Counted from the first letter of the stretch, positions 44,988 through 55,336 are shown. The stretch is 64,000 bases of DNA from Microbulbifer sp. THAF38 (GCF_009363535.1 NZ_CP045369.1:3545001-3609000), one strand, 5' to 3'. Made by a program: numbers and translations. The notes: generated by a model not told the origin, from the letters alone.

Positions 44988-46274
44988 GTGCAAATCGAAT
45001 CCGCCAGTATTGACCAGTTAGCGGAGTGGGAGAAAGAGCTGAGCACCCACTACGAGCGCATCCGCCAACACGAACTGAATCTGGATATCACCCGCGGCAA
45101 GCCTTCAACCGAACAGTTAAATTTATCGGATAAGCTCGACGGCATCCTCTGCAGCGATTACCGCGCCGCCGGCGGAACCGACAGCCGCAACTATGGCGGT
45201 TTGATCGGGCTTACCTGTGCCCGTGAACTGGGCGCGGATATGCTTCAAGTGCCCACGGAAGAAGTCATTGCCGGGGGCAATAGCTCGCTCACCCTGATGT
45301 ATCACGCGGTGTTGACCGGTTACCTGTTCGGCTTTGCCGGCAATACTCCCTGGCGCGAACTGAAAGCGCCGAAATTCCTCTGCCCGGTACCCGGATACGA
45401 TCGACACTTCACCATCTGTGAACAGTTGGGGATTGGCATGATCAATATTCCCATGAATGCGCAGGGGCCGGATATGGACCTTGTGGAAAAACATATTCGC
45501 GAGGACAACGAAATTATCGGCATCTGGTGTGTGCCTAAGTATTCCAATCCCAACGGCGTCACCTACAGCGATGAAACCGTTGAGCGTCTGGCGCAACTGG
45601 GGCAAATCGCCAATCCGGGCTTTCGTATTTTCTGGGATAACGCCTATGCCGTGCACGACCTGGGCCACTATGTCAGCCTGGCCAGTATCCGTGCAGCCGC
45701 TCTGGAAAATGACACTGTGGACTCAGTGCTTCAATTTGCCTCCACCTCCAAAGTGACCCATGCGGGAGCCGGTGTGGCATTTGTCAGCGCCAGCAGCGCC
45801 AACCTGCAATCTTTGCAACAGCAGATGCAAGCGATGACTATTGGCCCAGATAAAGTGAACCAGCTGCGCCACTCACGCTTCTTTACCGAGTTCACCACCC
45901 TTAAGGAACACATGCGCAAGCATGCGAATATCCTCAAGCCCAAGTTTGACTGTGTGCTGGAACACCTGCACAAGGGGCTGGGCGATACGGATTTAGGTCA
46001 ATGGGAAAAACCTGAGGGAGGCTATTTTGTCTCCTTTAACACGCGTCCGGGCTGCGCCAAGGCGGTGGTCAAGCTGGCAGCGGAGGCCGGAGTAAAACTG
46101 ACTCCAGCCGGAGCCACCTTCCCCTACGGCAAAGACCCTGAGGATAGCAATATTCGTATAGCACCGAGTTTCCCCCCACTGGAAGAACTCGATACCGCCA
46201 TGTCTGTGTTCGTACTATGCGTGAAACTGGCCAGTGTGCGCCAGAAACTGGAGCAACTGCGAAAGGCGGGATAG
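44988..46274 (+). CDS. Class I/II aminotransferase, MocR-like aspartate aminotransferase type
   Basis: The 428-residue PLP enzyme starts at a GTG. It contains LDITRGKPSTEQLNLSDKLD near residue 33, NYGGLIGLTCARELGADMLQ near 67, GGNSSLTLMYHAVLTGYLFG near 95, and WCVPKYSNPNGVTYSDETVE near 183. WDNAYAVHDLGH holds the PLP-binding Asp and Tyr. FASTSKVTHAGAGVAFV has the Schiff-base Lys near 253. This set is the Asp_aminotransf (PF12897) family, with characterised aspartate aminotransferases in Actinobacteria. It stands alone, ended by a strong hairpin. Confidence 0.88.
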   Translation: MQIESASIDQLAEWEKELSTHYERIRQHELNLDITRGKPSTEQLNLSDKLDGILCSDYRAAGGTDSRNYGGLIGLTCARELGADMLQVPTEEVIAGGNSSLTLMYHAVLTGYLFGFAGNTPWRELKAPKFLCPVPGYDRHFTICEQLGIGMINIPMNAQGPDMDLVEKHIREDNEIIGIWCVPKYSNPNGVTYSDETVERLAQLGQIANPGFRIFWDNAYAVHDLGHYVSLASIRAAALENDTVDSVLQFASTSKVTHAGAGVAFVSASSANLQSLQQQMQAMTIGPDKVNQLRHSRFFTEFTTLKEHMRKHANILKPKFDCVLEHLHKGLGDTDLGQWEKPEGGYFVSFNTRPGCAKAVVKLAAEAGVKLTPAGATFPYGKDPEDSNIRIAPSFPPLEELDTAMSVFVLCVKLASVRQKLEQLRKAG

Positions 46275-46304
46275 CAGCCGGAAATAATTTTGGCAATCAA
46301 TCAT

Positions 46305-46329
46305 GAGGGCGGTTCTTATAACCGCCCTC
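46305..46329. terminator. Bidirectional terminator between convergent genes
   Basis: GAGGGCGGTT and AACCGCCCTC form a perfect 10-bp stem with a CTTAT loop, placed between the aminotransferase stop (46274) and the acyltransferase stop (46335). The plus side is followed by TTGTATT. Confidence 0.75.
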
Positions 46330-46334
46330 TTGTA

Positions 46335-48020
46335 TTAAGCGGCATTTTCGCTGGAGAGGTAGCGCCGTGCGAACTTCTCATCGGCAAGGTGCAAGTCAAC
46401 CACCACAAGCCCATCGACGGAATCACAAAAATCCGGATCGACATTAAAGGCGTGAAAGCTGGTTCCACCCGGTTTCGTCAGTGCGGCATATTTTTTGAAA
46501 AGTGGTGGTAAAACCACCCCCTCTTCACGCAACACCAACTTTAACTGGCGCATATCTGCGATGGAGTCCCCGGAAAGATCTGGCAGGGGTGCGCCGGATT
46601 GCAGAAAGGGCAGGCGCGCATCGCCCAGTGAATTTTGCGGAGCGAAATAATGGGAGAAGTATCTTACGATCGCCGACTTGGCCCGCACCGAAAATGTTCC
46701 CGGCATAGAGACAGGGCCAAATAAGTAGCGCACATTATTACGTAAAACCCACTGACCGATAGCACTCCAAAGCAGGTCTAAACCCTTTCCTCTCCAGTAT
46801 TCCGGCAGTAAGAAACTGCGGCCCAGTTCCGCCGAGCCCGGTAGGCACTGACACGGCGGCGAGGGGTAATTGAAGAGGGTACTGCTGTAAATTTCATCCT
46901 CCGCCAGGCTCTCTGTGCCAGCAATGCGGTAAGCACCAGCTATCTGCTTGTGCTTATGGTCCCACAGCAGCAAGTGGTCATAGTGTGCATCAAATGCATC
47001 CCAGTCCCGGCTCTGCCCGGTTCCCTCACCCACTGCACGGAAGGCCACTTCACGTGTACGCGCCAACTCACGCATTACCGGGCAATCCGGCCTCTGGCGA
47101 TATAAGCGCACGGAAAAGTCCCCTTGGGCGGTCAGGGCTTCACAGCTCTCTATAATTCTCTCCACCTCGCCACGAGGCTCCGCAGCAGCGATAAGATCGG
47201 GACCCAGGGGCGCGGGAGACCGGTGCAGCGTGTATACATGTTTGCGCCATAGCGCGGCCTGGGCGCGAGGGGTTAACGGCCAACTGCGAAAGTGTTCCGC
47301 TTCCAGGGGGCGGCCAATTCGGATATCAATGCCACGACTGGCCTGCTTGAACATTTCTCGAATAAGCCAGAGGGTCGAAAGGGGTTTATTCAGCATTGAC
47401 AGTCCATAAAACCACCAGGAATTTCTGCCGAGTACTTGTACCGGCAGAATCGGCGCATTCGCCTTCTCCGCGAAGCGCACAAATCCAGGGTTCCAGCGCC
47501 CATCACGCACACCCTGGGGACTGAGGCGTGAAACCTCACCGGCGGGGAAAATAATTACAGCCCCACCCTGTCCCAGATAATCGTAAATCCCCTGTACATC
47601 CGAACGGCGGGTGCGCCCATTAAAATTATCCACCGGCAAAAAATAGGGGCGCAGCGGATGAATATTCCATAAAAGCTGGCTGGCAATTGCACGTACATCC
47701 TTGCGCACCCGGGCAACCATATCGATCAAAGCCAGGCCATCCAGGCTGCCCAACGGGTGATTCGCCACAATAATCAAAGGGCCTGTCACTGGCACCCTTT
47801 CCAGTTCCGAGGGATTTAATTCATAGCGGAAATTAAGGTCACTAAATAGCTGGCGAATAAAATCCAACCCTCCCAGATGGGGGTAACGCCGCCCAAACTC
47901 TACAATCTGCTCCTCGCAACAAATTTTTTTAAGAGTGGCGGAAACCAGTTTCCGTGTTGGCTTTTGCGGCGCTGCGCTATACCAGGCATTTTTTTGCAAC
48001 AGTGTTTCGAGCTGAATCAT
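46335..48020 (-). CDS. Bifunctional acyltransferase (PlsC-like plus GNAT), OlsF-like
   Basis: The 561-residue protein starts at the ATG at 48018-48020, which overlaps the stop of the upstream phosphoesterase gene (ATGA). Residues about 65-260 are a lysophospholipid-acyltransferase domain with IIVANHPLGSLDGLALIDMV (the HPxGxxDG motif of this subgroup) and IIFPAGEVSRLSPQGVRDGR. Residues about 310-510 are a GNAT-like acyltransferase domain with HYDHLLLWDHKHKQIAGAYR and ELGRSFLLPEYWRGKGLDLL. The two-domain order matches OlsF, which makes ornithine lipids in Serratia and relatives. Many such proteins are labelled putative hemolysin. The lipid product is inferred. Confidence 0.82.
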   Translation of the reverse strand: MIQLETLLQKNAWYSAAPQKPTRKLVSATLKKICCEEQIVEFGRRYPHLGGLDFIRQLFSDLNFRYELNPSELERVPVTGPLIIVANHPLGSLDGLALIDMVARVRKDVRAIASQLLWNIHPLRPYFLPVDNFNGRTRRSDVQGIYDYLGQGGAVIIFPAGEVSRLSPQGVRDGRWNPGFVRFAEKANAPILPVQVLGRNSWWFYGLSMLNKPLSTLWLIREMFKQASRGIDIRIGRPLEAEHFRSWPLTPRAQAALWRKHVYTLHRSPAPLGPDLIAAAEPRGEVERIIESCEALTAQGDFSVRLYRQRPDCPVMRELARTREVAFRAVGEGTGQSRDWDAFDAHYDHLLLWDHKHKQIAGAYRIAGTESLAEDEIYSSTLFNYPSPPCQCLPGSAELGRSFLLPEYWRGKGLDLLWSAIGQWVLRNNVRYLFGPVSMPGTFSVRAKSAIVRYFSHYFAPQNSLGDARLPFLQSGAPLPDLSGDSIADMRQLKLVLREEGVVLPPLFKKYAALTKPGGTSFHAFNVDPDFCDSVDGLVVVDLHLADEKFARRYLSSENAA

Positions 48021-48808
48021 GCGGCCACCACCTCTGTCATTATGCTGGCTATTTTGGGGGCCCGGTACCAATGGAGCAGTTCCAGGCTGCCATCTTGTTG
48101 TTCTACCACGGCACTCATCGAATCGACCCAATCGCCGCAATTGGCGTAGGTCACCGTGCGCTCGCCCTTTTTTTTGCTGCGCAGTGCCGGGCGATGAATG
48201 TGTCCACAGATAACCCCATCCATGCCTTTGGCCACTGCTTCACCCACGGCGATATTTTCGAAATCGCTCATCATTTGCCTGGCAGCACCAACGCGGTTTT
48301 TTACCTGGCTGGCCAGAGACCACCAGGGCTTATTGAAACGACTGCGCCAGTAATTAATCCAGCGATTAAATCGCAGCATCAGATAGTAACTGCGGTCCCC
48401 AATGTGGTAACTGAGCGGATTAATTTTGATGTGGTGTTCAAATTGGTCTCCGTGGGTTACCCAGTAACATTTACCGCAAGCAGCTGTGTGAATCCAATCG
48501 CGCTCGATGCGGATATTACCCAGGCGTTTGCCCGCCCAGCTGCGCATAGGGGCATCGTGATTTCCGGGAATATAAATGACTTCCGGGGTGAGACTACTTA
48601 ACTCCGAAAGCATACCCAGCAGCATGGAAGATGCCTGACACCAGGTGCCCTTCCCTTTAGACAGGGCGTACATATCGAAAATATCCCCCACCAGGTAAAC
48701 CTTGTCAGCACGATTTTGTGCCAGGAAATCTGCTAATCGGTGGGGCTCACTGTCTCTACTACCCAAATGGACATCCGATATCCACAACGCGCGGTAGCGA
48801 TTGCTCAT
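48017..48808 (-). CDS. Metallophosphoesterase, UDP-2,3-diacylglucosamine diphosphatase-like
   Basis: The 263-residue protein has the full calcineurin-like metal set: LWISDVHLGSRDS near residue 9, LVGDIFDMYALSKG near 40, YIPGNHDAPMR near 83, WVTHGDQFEHH near 117 and VICGHIHRP near 202. It belongs to the COG2908 (LpxH-related) group. LpxH hydrolyses UDP-diacylglucosamine in lipid A synthesis. This version is longer in the middle, with a basic aromatic insertion (RFNRWINYWRSRFNKPWWSL), so it may act on another phospholipid-like substrate. It overlaps the acyltransferase gene by four bases, linking the two in lipid metabolism. Confidence 0.85.
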   Translation of the reverse strand: MSNRYRALWISDVHLGSRDSEPHRLADFLAQNRADKVYLVGDIFDMYALSKGKGTWCQASSMLLGMLSELSSLTPEVIYIPGNHDAPMRSWAGKRLGNIRIERDWIHTAACGKCYWVTHGDQFEHHIKINPLSYHIGDRSYYLMLRFNRWINYWRSRFNKPWWSLASQVKNRVGAARQMMSDFENIAVGEAVAKGMDGVICGHIHRPALRSKKKGERTVTYANCGDWVDSMSAVVEQQDGSLELLHWYRAPKIASIMTEVVAA

Positions 48809-49124
48809 AGCAAGGTTCCAGCCATTAACCCGTAATCAACTCGCGTAAAGACTGATAATCAGCCTGGCGCGCCAACCTGGCGCCATAGTGGAATTTATCA
48901 GTCAATAGCTTGCAAGCCGCGAACAGGCGAGCACTTATTAGATATCAATTAAATATCAATAAGTCCGGTGATCGCCTGCGCTGTCACTTTGCAGCGATTT
49001 GATGACAGTCCGGAGGACCTTTATTGAAGCTTATATTGCAGTGAAACCCGGCAGACTGCGAGGGTTTTAGGCGCCCGAATCAGCCTGCCCGAAGGCCCGC
49101 TGATCCGGTGAAAAGGATGGTTGA
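48809..49124. other. Intergenic region before the DUF1820 gene
   Basis: These 316 bp contain an inverted repeat ACTGATAA (48851-48858) / TTATCAGT (48895-48902) with a 36-nt centre, and an AT-rich TATCAATTAAATATCAAT stretch. No gene is supported. Confidence 0.4.
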
Positions 49125-49457
49125 TTACTCGGTATCCTGGGGATGGCGAATGGGCGGCGCGAAAGGAAATTTAGCTACTTTGTCGCCTTTAACCTCGACA
49201 ATTTTGCCGGTCCCCTCTTTTTCCACTTCATCGATTCGCACAATGCTGTGCATAGGAATATAGGAACGGGTTACCGAGGCAAACTCGGTTTTCAGCTTTT
49301 CTTCGCTGGGGTCCACTACCAGCTGGGCCTTCTCCCCAAATACGAACTCCTCGACCTCGATAAAGCCGTACATATCGCTCTGATAAATCGCCCGGGCATA
49401 GAGTTCATATACCTGGTTTTGGTTGTGGAAAATCACTTTATATATCGGGTTGGCCAT
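49125..49457 (-). CDS. DUF1820-family protein
   Basis: This 110-residue cytoplasmic protein starts at the ATG at 49455-49457; the open frame extends upstream but without family resemblance. It begins MANPIYKVIFHNQNQVYELY and continues with SDMYGFIEVEEFVFGEKAQL and SYIPMHSIVRIDEVEKEGTG, all hallmarks of this small gammaproteobacterial family of unknown function. It ends in a Pro/His-rich tail. It is divergent from miaB, with about 180 bp between them. Confidence 0.88.
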   Translation of the reverse strand: MANPIYKVIFHNQNQVYELYARAIYQSDMYGFIEVEEFVFGEKAQLVVDPSEEKLKTEFASVTRSYIPMHSIVRIDEVEKEGTGKIVEVKGDKVAKFPFAPPIRHPQDTE

Positions 49458-49638
49458 AGGTCTCTCAGGATGGGGAATACCCCGAAGCTCGAAGTTGTTC
49501 AGAAAGCGGGCAATGCCCGAAAAAGCGCGCAAGAATAGCACAGGTTCTCAAGCGCTAATATAGCCATCTATGCAGTGCCGGGTCCTGTCGCTATAATGCC
49601 CCACCCGTTTAATTGACCAGTTTTTAATCAGGCACGAT

Positions 49639-51006
49639 ATGTCCGATACACCGGCGAAAAAGCTATACATCAAAACCCACGGCTGCCAAATGAATGAGTA
49701 CGATTCCGCCAGGATGCGCGATCTACTCGGCGAGTCACACGCGATGGTACCCACCGACGATCCCGAAGAGGCGGACGTACTACTGGTCAACACCTGTTCT
49801 ATTCGTGAGAAGGCCCAGGAAAAATTATTCCACCAGCTGGGCCGCTGGAGACGTCTCAAAGAGAAAAATCCCGAGCTGGTTATCGGTGTTGGCGGCTGCG
49901 TGGCCAGCCAGGAGGGCGAGGCAATCGCCAAGCGCGCCCCCTATGTTGACCTGATCTTCGGCCCACAAACTCTGCACCGCCTGCCGGAAATGATGGAAAC
50001 CAAAGAGCAGAAAAATGGCGTTGTGGTTGTGGATATCAGCTTCCCGGAGATCGAGAAGTTCGACCGACTGCCGCAGCCAGAGGCCGATGGCGCCACCGCC
50101 TTTGTCTCGATTATGGAAGGTTGTTCCAAGTACTGCACCTTCTGTGTAGTGCCCTACACTCGCGGCGAGGAAGTGAGCCGGCCAGTTGCCGATGTATTGG
50201 AGGAAGTCGCCCACCTGGCAGAACAGGGCGTGCGAGAAGTCAATCTGTTGGGCCAGAACGTCAACGCCTATCGCGCTGCCGGAGTCGATGGACAAGAGGT
50301 GGATTTCGCCGAACTGATCACCTATGTGGCCGCAATAGACGGCATCGACCGCATCCGTTACACCACTTCGCACCCGGTGGAGTTCTCTGACGCTTTGATC
50401 GACGTCTATGCTCAGGTACCAGAACTGGTCAGCCATCTGCACCTGCCGGTACAAAGTGGTTCCGATCGCATTTTGATGGCGATGAAACGCGGCCACACCG
50501 CATTGGAATACAAGTCTAAGATCCGCCGCCTGAAGAAAATACGCCCGGATATCTGCCTGTCTTCTGACTTTATCGTGGGCTTCCCCGGTGAAACTGACAG
50601 GGACTTCGAAGCCACTATGAATCTGATTCAGGAAGTGGGCTTTGACCTCTCTTTCAGCTTTATCTACTCACCGCGCCCGGGCACCCCGGCAGCTGACCTG
50701 CCCGACGACACCCCGGAAGAGGTCAAAAAAGAGCGCCTGCAGCTACTGCAAAACCGTATCAACCAGCAGGCCCAGGCCATCGCGCGACATATGGTCGGCA
50801 ATACCGAGCGGGTTCTTGTGACCGGAGTTTCCAAGAAAGACCCCGGTCAACTGCAAGGGCGCACCGAGAACAACCGAGTGGTTAACTTCCGCGCTGATGA
50901 CCTGGCCCTGATTGGCAAATTTGCCGATGTCCTGATTGAGGAGGCCCTGCCTAACTCCCTGCGCGGCACACTGATTACCTCGGAGCTGGAAGAGGACCTG
51001 TTCTAA
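49639..51006 (+). CDS. miaB: tRNA-2-methylthio-N6-dimethylallyladenosine synthase
   Basis: MiaB adds a methylthio group to i6A37 in tRNAs reading U-starting codons, using two [4Fe-4S] clusters and radical SAM chemistry. The 455-residue protein has an N-terminal UPF0004 domain with cysteines in [23 protein letters not shown] and [11 protein letters not shown]. The radical-SAM triad is [20 protein letters not shown] near residue 160. A C-terminal TRAM domain covers about 385-450. It opens the miaB / phoH-like / ybeY / corC / lnt block common in this class. Confidence 0.96.
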   Translation: MSDTPAKKLYIKTHGCQMNEYDSARMRDLLGESHAMVPTDDPEEADVLLVNTCSIREKAQEKLFHQLGRWRRLKEKNPELVIGVGGCVASQEGEAIAKRAPYVDLIFGPQTLHRLPEMMETKEQKNGVVVVDISFPEIEKFDRLPQPEADGATAFVSIMEGCSKYCTFCVVPYTRGEEVSRPVADVLEEVAHLAEQGVREVNLLGQNVNAYRAAGVDGQEVDFAELITYVAAIDGIDRIRYTTSHPVEFSDALIDVYAQVPELVSHLHLPVQSGSDRILMAMKRGHTALEYKSKIRRLKKIRPDICLSSDFIVGFPGETDRDFEATMNLIQEVGFDLSFSFIYSPRPGTPAADLPDDTPEEVKKERLQLLQNRINQQAQAIARHMVGNTERVLVTGVSKKDPGQLQGRTENNRVVNFRADDLALIGKFADVLIEEALPNSLRGTLITSELEEDLF

Positions 51007-51030
51007 GGGGTGGGGATTACTTTAAATCCA

Positions 51031-51061
51031 GGCAAGGTGTGCTTAAAAACCACACCTTGCC
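51031..51061 (+). terminator. Hairpin after miaB
   Basis: GGCAAGGTGTG and CACACCTTGCC make a perfect 11-bp stem with a 9-nt loop (CTTAAAAAC), 24 bp after the miaB stop. No U-tract follows, so it may be a processing or partial-termination structure between miaB and the phoH-like gene. Confidence 0.5.
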
Positions 51062-51199
51062 GCCCAAATATCCTAACAGCACCACTGAAATTACAAGCTG
51101 TAATTAAAATCGGGTAAAGTTAGAACCTATTGGTAACACCCAAAGCTTTCCCATACAGGGAAAATGGGTATACCCTAGCAATGAACCCTACAGATTAAG

Positions 51200-52243
51200 G
51201 TGCCGGAAACCAGTTTGGAAACGCAAACCCTCGCTCACAGTATCACCCTCGAGCCCAACGACGCTCGCCGCCTCGCCAACCTCTGCGGTCAGTTCGACCA
51301 ACACCTACGCCAAATAGAGCAGCGACTGGACATTGAGATCCGCAATCGCGGCAATCAGTTTGCCGTCTACGGTGAGCCAGATAAAGCCAAGGCCGCCTGT
51401 GAATTGTTGAGCTTTCTCTACAAGGAAACCGGTTCGCGCGATCAACTGACCCCCGATGAGATCCACCTGGCCCTACAACAGGCCGGTGTGGAGGAACTGC
51501 TAAATAAGGGGGAGAAGGGCGAATCCAGCGAAGCCGACCAAGTGGTACTGATTCGTACCAAAAAGTGTTCTGTTCGCCCCCGAGGCCTGAACCAGCGCAA
51601 GTATGTGCAGGCGGTTCAGAGCAACGATATCAATTTCGGCATAGGCCCAGCCGGTACCGGCAAGACTTATCTGGCAGTGGCCTGTGCAGTCGAAGCCCTG
51701 CTCAAAGACCAGGTAGAGCGCATCCTGCTGGTGCGCCCAGCAGTAGAAGCCGGTGAGAAACTCGGCTTCCTTCCCGGTGACCTGAGCCAGAAAGTGGACC
51801 CTTACCTGCGACCACTGTACGACGCACTCTACGAAATGCTCGGTTTTGAAACCGTCGGCAAACTGATCGAGCGCAATGTGATTGAGGTAGCGCCCCTGGC
51901 TTATATGCGCGGACGTACCCTCAACAACGCCTTTGTGATCCTCGACGAGAGTCAGAACACCACCCGTGAGCAGATGAAAATGTTCCTGACCCGGATTGGT
52001 TTCGGCTCCACTGCGGTGATTACCGGTGACCCGAGCCAGGTCGACCTCCCGCGAGGACAGGCCTCAGGGCTGCGCCACGCGGTAGAAGTCCTCGGCAAGG
52101 TCAACGGTATCAGCTTTACCCATTTCGGCGCTAAAGATGTTGTCCGCCACCCCCTCGTGCAGCGCATCGTAGAAGCTTACGATATTCACGAAGCCGAGCG
52201 GGAAGTTAATATCGGTAGCAAAACCGACGAGAATGCCGCCTGA
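51200..52243 (+). CDS. ybeZ: PhoH-like ATPase (YbeZ)
   Basis: The 347-residue protein combines an N-terminal KH-like RNA-binding stretch (about residues 20-80, [20 protein letters not shown]) with a PhoH ATPase domain. That domain has [20 protein letters not shown] near residue 130, Walker [15 protein letters not shown] near 150 and Walker [14 protein letters not shown] near 248. YbeZ works with the endoribonuclease YbeY, encoded 17 bp downstream. The start is GTG at 51200, preceded only by a weak AAG; no ATG is available. Confidence 0.93.
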   Translation: MPETSLETQTLAHSITLEPNDARRLANLCGQFDQHLRQIEQRLDIEIRNRGNQFAVYGEPDKAKAACELLSFLYKETGSRDQLTPDEIHLALQQAGVEELLNKGEKGESSEADQVVLIRTKKCSVRPRGLNQRKYVQAVQSNDINFGIGPAGTGKTYLAVACAVEALLKDQVERILLVRPAVEAGEKLGFLPGDLSQKVDPYLRPLYDALYEMLGFETVGKLIERNVIEVAPLAYMRGRTLNNAFVILDESQNTTREQMKMFLTRIGFGSTAVITGDPSQVDLPRGQASGLRHAVEVLGKVNGISFTHFGAKDVVRHPLVQRIVEAYDIHEAEREVNIGSKTDENAA

Positions 52244-52260
52244 GGTACCCCCGCAGAGTT

Positions 52261-52731
52261 ATGATTGATTTGACCCTTGATGTGCAGCGTGCCAGCCGCT
52301 GTACAAACCTGCCCTCCGATGAAAAGATCCGCACCTGGGTCACCAACGCCCTGTCCGGCCGGCGCAAAGAGGCTGAACTGGCTGTGCGCATCGTCGACGA
52401 AGCGGAGAGCCAACAGCTCAACTTTCAGTATCGCGGCAAAGACAAGCCAACCAATGTTCTGTCTTTTCAAACAGACTTTCCCGCCAAATTAAACCTACCA
52501 ATACTGGGCGACTTAGTCATTTGTGCTCCAGTTGTGGAAAAGGAAGCGGAGCAACAGAACAAAACGACTGAGGCGCACTGGGCACATATGCTGGTCCATG
52601 GCACACTGCACCTTCTGGGTTATGACCATATCGAAGATAGCGATGCGGAAATCATGGAAAAGCTGGAAACGGGCCTGTTGACCCACCTCGGCTTTGCCGA
52701 CCCCTACACCCCTCTCGATGAGGCGGGATGA
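52261..52731 (+). CDS. ybeY: Endoribonuclease YbeY
   Basis: YbeY is a zinc-dependent RNase needed for 16S rRNA 3' maturation and ribosome quality control. The 156-residue protein has the strictly conserved metal site [20 protein letters not shown] near residue 110 (H-x3-H-x5-H). It also has the upstream [17 protein letters not shown] segment. It follows the phoH-like gene closely and precedes corC. Confidence 0.96.
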   Translation: MIDLTLDVQRASRCTNLPSDEKIRTWVTNALSGRRKEAELAVRIVDEAESQQLNFQYRGKDKPTNVLSFQTDFPAKLNLPILGDLVICAPVVEKEAEQQNKTTEAHWAHMLVHGTLHLLGYDHIEDSDAEIMEKLETGLLTHLGFADPYTPLDEAG

Positions 52732-52797
52732 CAAGGGGTCAAAATGAAATTACCCACTTACGATTATTGATTGAAATAGACGAGAGATATCCGGAGC

Positions 52798-53691
52798 ATG
52801 GCCACTTCCATGACCACTGACGAGCCCCCAAGTAGTCACTCTTCCAGCAAGCCCCGGTCGAGTGAGAAGAACTGGCTGGAAAGATTGTTTGGTGCATTTT
52901 CTGCCGAGCCCAAGTCCCGCGATGAACTGCTGGATATCATCAAGGACGCCGCTGAAAATCAGCTGGTCGATGCCGAGGCTTTATCCATCATCGAGGGTGC
53001 CCTGGATGTGTCCAACCAGCAGGTGCGGGAGATAATGATTCCCCGCTCGCAGATGGTCGTTGTGGGACTACAGGATAAGCCCGAGGTATTTCTGCCCAAG
53101 ATTATCGAGTCGGGCCACTCCCGCTTCCCCGTTGTCGGTGAGAGTATCGACGATATCCGCGGGATACTGCTGGCCAAAGACCTGCTCCCTCTACTTCTCA
53201 AAGGCGTTGAAGCATTCCAGCTAGAAGACATCATTCGCCCGGCCAATATCATCCCCGAGAGCAAGCGCCTGAATATCCTCCTGCGGGAGTTCCGTGAAAA
53301 TCGCTACCATATGGCCGTTGTAATCGACGAATATGGCGGCGTTTCCGGCGTTGTGACCATTGAAGATATCCTTGAGGAAATCGTCGGTGAGATCGAAGAC
53401 GAAACCGATGAGGAAGAAGCGGATAGCTTTATCCGCCGGGTGGGTGAAAATGACTACATCGTCAAGGCACTCACGCCCATCGAGGAATTCAATGAATTTT
53501 TCGATTCCGAATTCAGCGATGAAGAATTCGACACGGTTGGCGGTCTGATTATGCAGTCTTTCGGCCATCTGCCCGGCCGCGATGAAGTCACCCGCCTCGG
53601 AGACTTCCTGTTCCGGGTACTCTACGCGGACAGCCGGCAAATTCACCTGCTGCGCGTAGCCCATATGCGTAAGCCGCCCGATGAAGATTGA
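52798..53691 (+). CDS. corC: CorC/HlyC-family CBS-domain protein
   Basis: This 297-residue cytoplasmic protein was linked genetically to magnesium and cobalt efflux together with CorA. An N-terminal acidic/Ser-rich tail leads to two CBS domains (about residues 75-200, with VREIMIPRSQMVVVGLQDKP and DIIRPANIIPESKRLNILLR). AVVIDEYGGVSGVVTIEDIL closes the pair. A C-terminal CorC_HlyC domain follows (about 215-295, FDTVGGLIMQSFGHLPGRDE). No membrane domain is present, as expected for the short form. GGAG lies before the ATG. Confidence 0.95.
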   Translation: MATSMTTDEPPSSHSSSKPRSSEKNWLERLFGAFSAEPKSRDELLDIIKDAAENQLVDAEALSIIEGALDVSNQQVREIMIPRSQMVVVGLQDKPEVFLPKIIESGHSRFPVVGESIDDIRGILLAKDLLPLLLKGVEAFQLEDIIRPANIIPESKRLNILLREFRENRYHMAVVIDEYGGVSGVVTIEDILEEIVGEIEDETDEEEADSFIRRVGENDYIVKALTPIEEFNEFFDSEFSDEEFDTVGGLIMQSFGHLPGRDEVTRLGDFLFRVLYADSRQIHLLRVAHMRKPPDED

Positions 53692-53770
53692 ACTGGGCAC
53701 CTATAGGTCTAGTCAAAACATTCTCTGCTAGGGATACAGTCGCAGCTGCGGCTACCGATTAAGCGAGTCT

Positions 53771-55336
53771 ATGCGAAGAATACTATTATCTCTCGCCGGT
53801 GCGGGTGCCGGCGGGCTAATGACACTTTCCCTGGCACCCTTCAACTATTGGGTGTGTGGACTCCTGTCTCTCGCCCTATTTGCCTGGCTGCTCCTGTTCG
53901 CCTCCCACGGTCAGCCAATGCGCGGACGCAGCACCTTCTGGTTGGCCTTCTGTTATGGGCTTGGCCTGTATGCGACTGGTGGCTCCTGGGTCTATGTCTC
54001 AATCACTAACTTCGGCAACTCTTCGCCTCCCCTGGGGTTTGCGCTCACCGGCGGGTTTGTCGCACTCATGGCGGTACTCCTAGCGGCGCCTTTCTCTTTT
54101 CTCGGTCGCTTTACCGCCAACAAATTTAGCTTTGCTCTCGCCTTTGCCGCGCTCTGGTTTATCAGTGAATGGTTCCGCAGCTGGATGTTTACCGGCTTCC
54201 CCTGGCTATTCGCCGGTTATGCCCATCTTGGCACCTGGATGTCTGGCTGGGCGCCAGTATTGAGTGTCTATGGTATCGGGCTGTTGCTGGCCCTCTCTGG
54301 TGCCGTGCTTGCACTAGCCGCCAGCGGCCGTCTGGCTCCCCTCAAGCGGCCGGCTCATATAGCACTGATTGGTGCAGCAGTGCTGCCCTGGCCTCTCGGA
54401 GCTGCCCTCGCCAATATTCAGTGGACCCAGGCCGAGGGGGGCATAATCACCGTTGGGATGGTCCAGGCCAATATTCCCCAGGAAAAAAAGTGGCTGCCAG
54501 AGTTTCGCGGAGAAACTATCAGCCGCTACCAGGAGGGCACTCACTCACTGAGCGAGGGGGATGTGGACGTCATTATCTGGCCGGAAGCGGCACTGCCTAT
54601 GCTTTACGGCCAGGCCCCAAACCTGATGCAAGCCCTGCAGCGCAATGCCGAAAAAACTGGCATCGATCTGATCAGCGGTATTCTCTACGACACCCATAAC
54701 TCCGAGGATGGTACCCGCAAGGTACATAACTCCGCCGCAGTCTTTGGACGCAGCCCCAGTGTTTACCACAAGCGTCACCTGGTGCCTTTTGGCGAGTATG
54801 TCCCACTGGAAAACCTGATCAGGGGTACTATTGAATTCTTCAATTTGCCCACTTCTTTTATTCGCTCCGGGCCCGACCAGCAAGGGCCTCTCAAAGCCGG
54901 GGGAGCCAGCTGGGCACCTCTTATTTGCTATGAGATCGTCTATCCCCGCCTGGTGGCGGATAGCGCTCTCGCTTCCCAGGTACTCCTAACCATCAGTAAC
55001 GATGCTTGGTTTGGCGAGTCCATAGGGCCGCTGCAACATATGCAAATGGCGCAAATGCGCGCGTTAGAAACCGGCCGCTATCTTGTGCGTGGCACCAATA
55101 CCGGGGTCACCGCGATCGTCGACCCCCGCGGGCGTATCATCGAGCAGCTACCCCAATTTGAGCGGGCAAATATGACCGGTGATATACGCGCAATGCGCGG
55201 CTCAACGCCTTTCATGCTCGCCGGCATTTTCTCGGTGTTTGCCCTGGCCTTGCCTATGTTGGCCCTAGCACTCCTTCTCAGCCGCAAGCGGTCCGATACT
55301 GCTGATAAGCCCATCCCCGGAGGAGTCACCGAGTAA
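53771..55336 (+). CDS. lnt: Apolipoprotein N-acyltransferase
   Basis: Lnt adds the third acyl chain to the N-terminal Cys of lipoproteins in the inner membrane. The 521-residue protein has six or so N-terminal helices (residues 1-205) and a periplasmic nitrilase-like domain with the catalytic Glu in IIWPEAALPMLYG, Lys in YHKRHLVPFGEYVPLENLI and Cys in PLICYEIVYPRL. A final helix near 485 is followed by a basic tail. It matches the lipoprotein genes in this window that depend on it (TPR protein, lolB, lptE). Confidence 0.96.
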   Translation: MRRILLSLAGAGAGGLMTLSLAPFNYWVCGLLSLALFAWLLLFASHGQPMRGRSTFWLAFCYGLGLYATGGSWVYVSITNFGNSSPPLGFALTGGFVALMAVLLAAPFSFLGRFTANKFSFALAFAALWFISEWFRSWMFTGFPWLFAGYAHLGTWMSGWAPVLSVYGIGLLLALSGAVLALAASGRLAPLKRPAHIALIGAAVLPWPLGAALANIQWTQAEGGIITVGMVQANIPQEKKWLPEFRGETISRYQEGTHSLSEGDVDVIIWPEAALPMLYGQAPNLMQALQRNAEKTGIDLISGILYDTHNSEDGTRKVHNSAAVFGRSPSVYHKRHLVPFGEYVPLENLIRGTIEFFNLPTSFIRSGPDQQGPLKAGGASWAPLICYEIVYPRLVADSALASQVLLTISNDAWFGESIGPLQHMQMAQMRALETGRYLVRGTNTGVTAIVDPRGRIIEQLPQFERANMTGDIRAMRGSTPFMLAGIFSVFALALPMLALALLLSRKRSDTADKPIPGGVTE

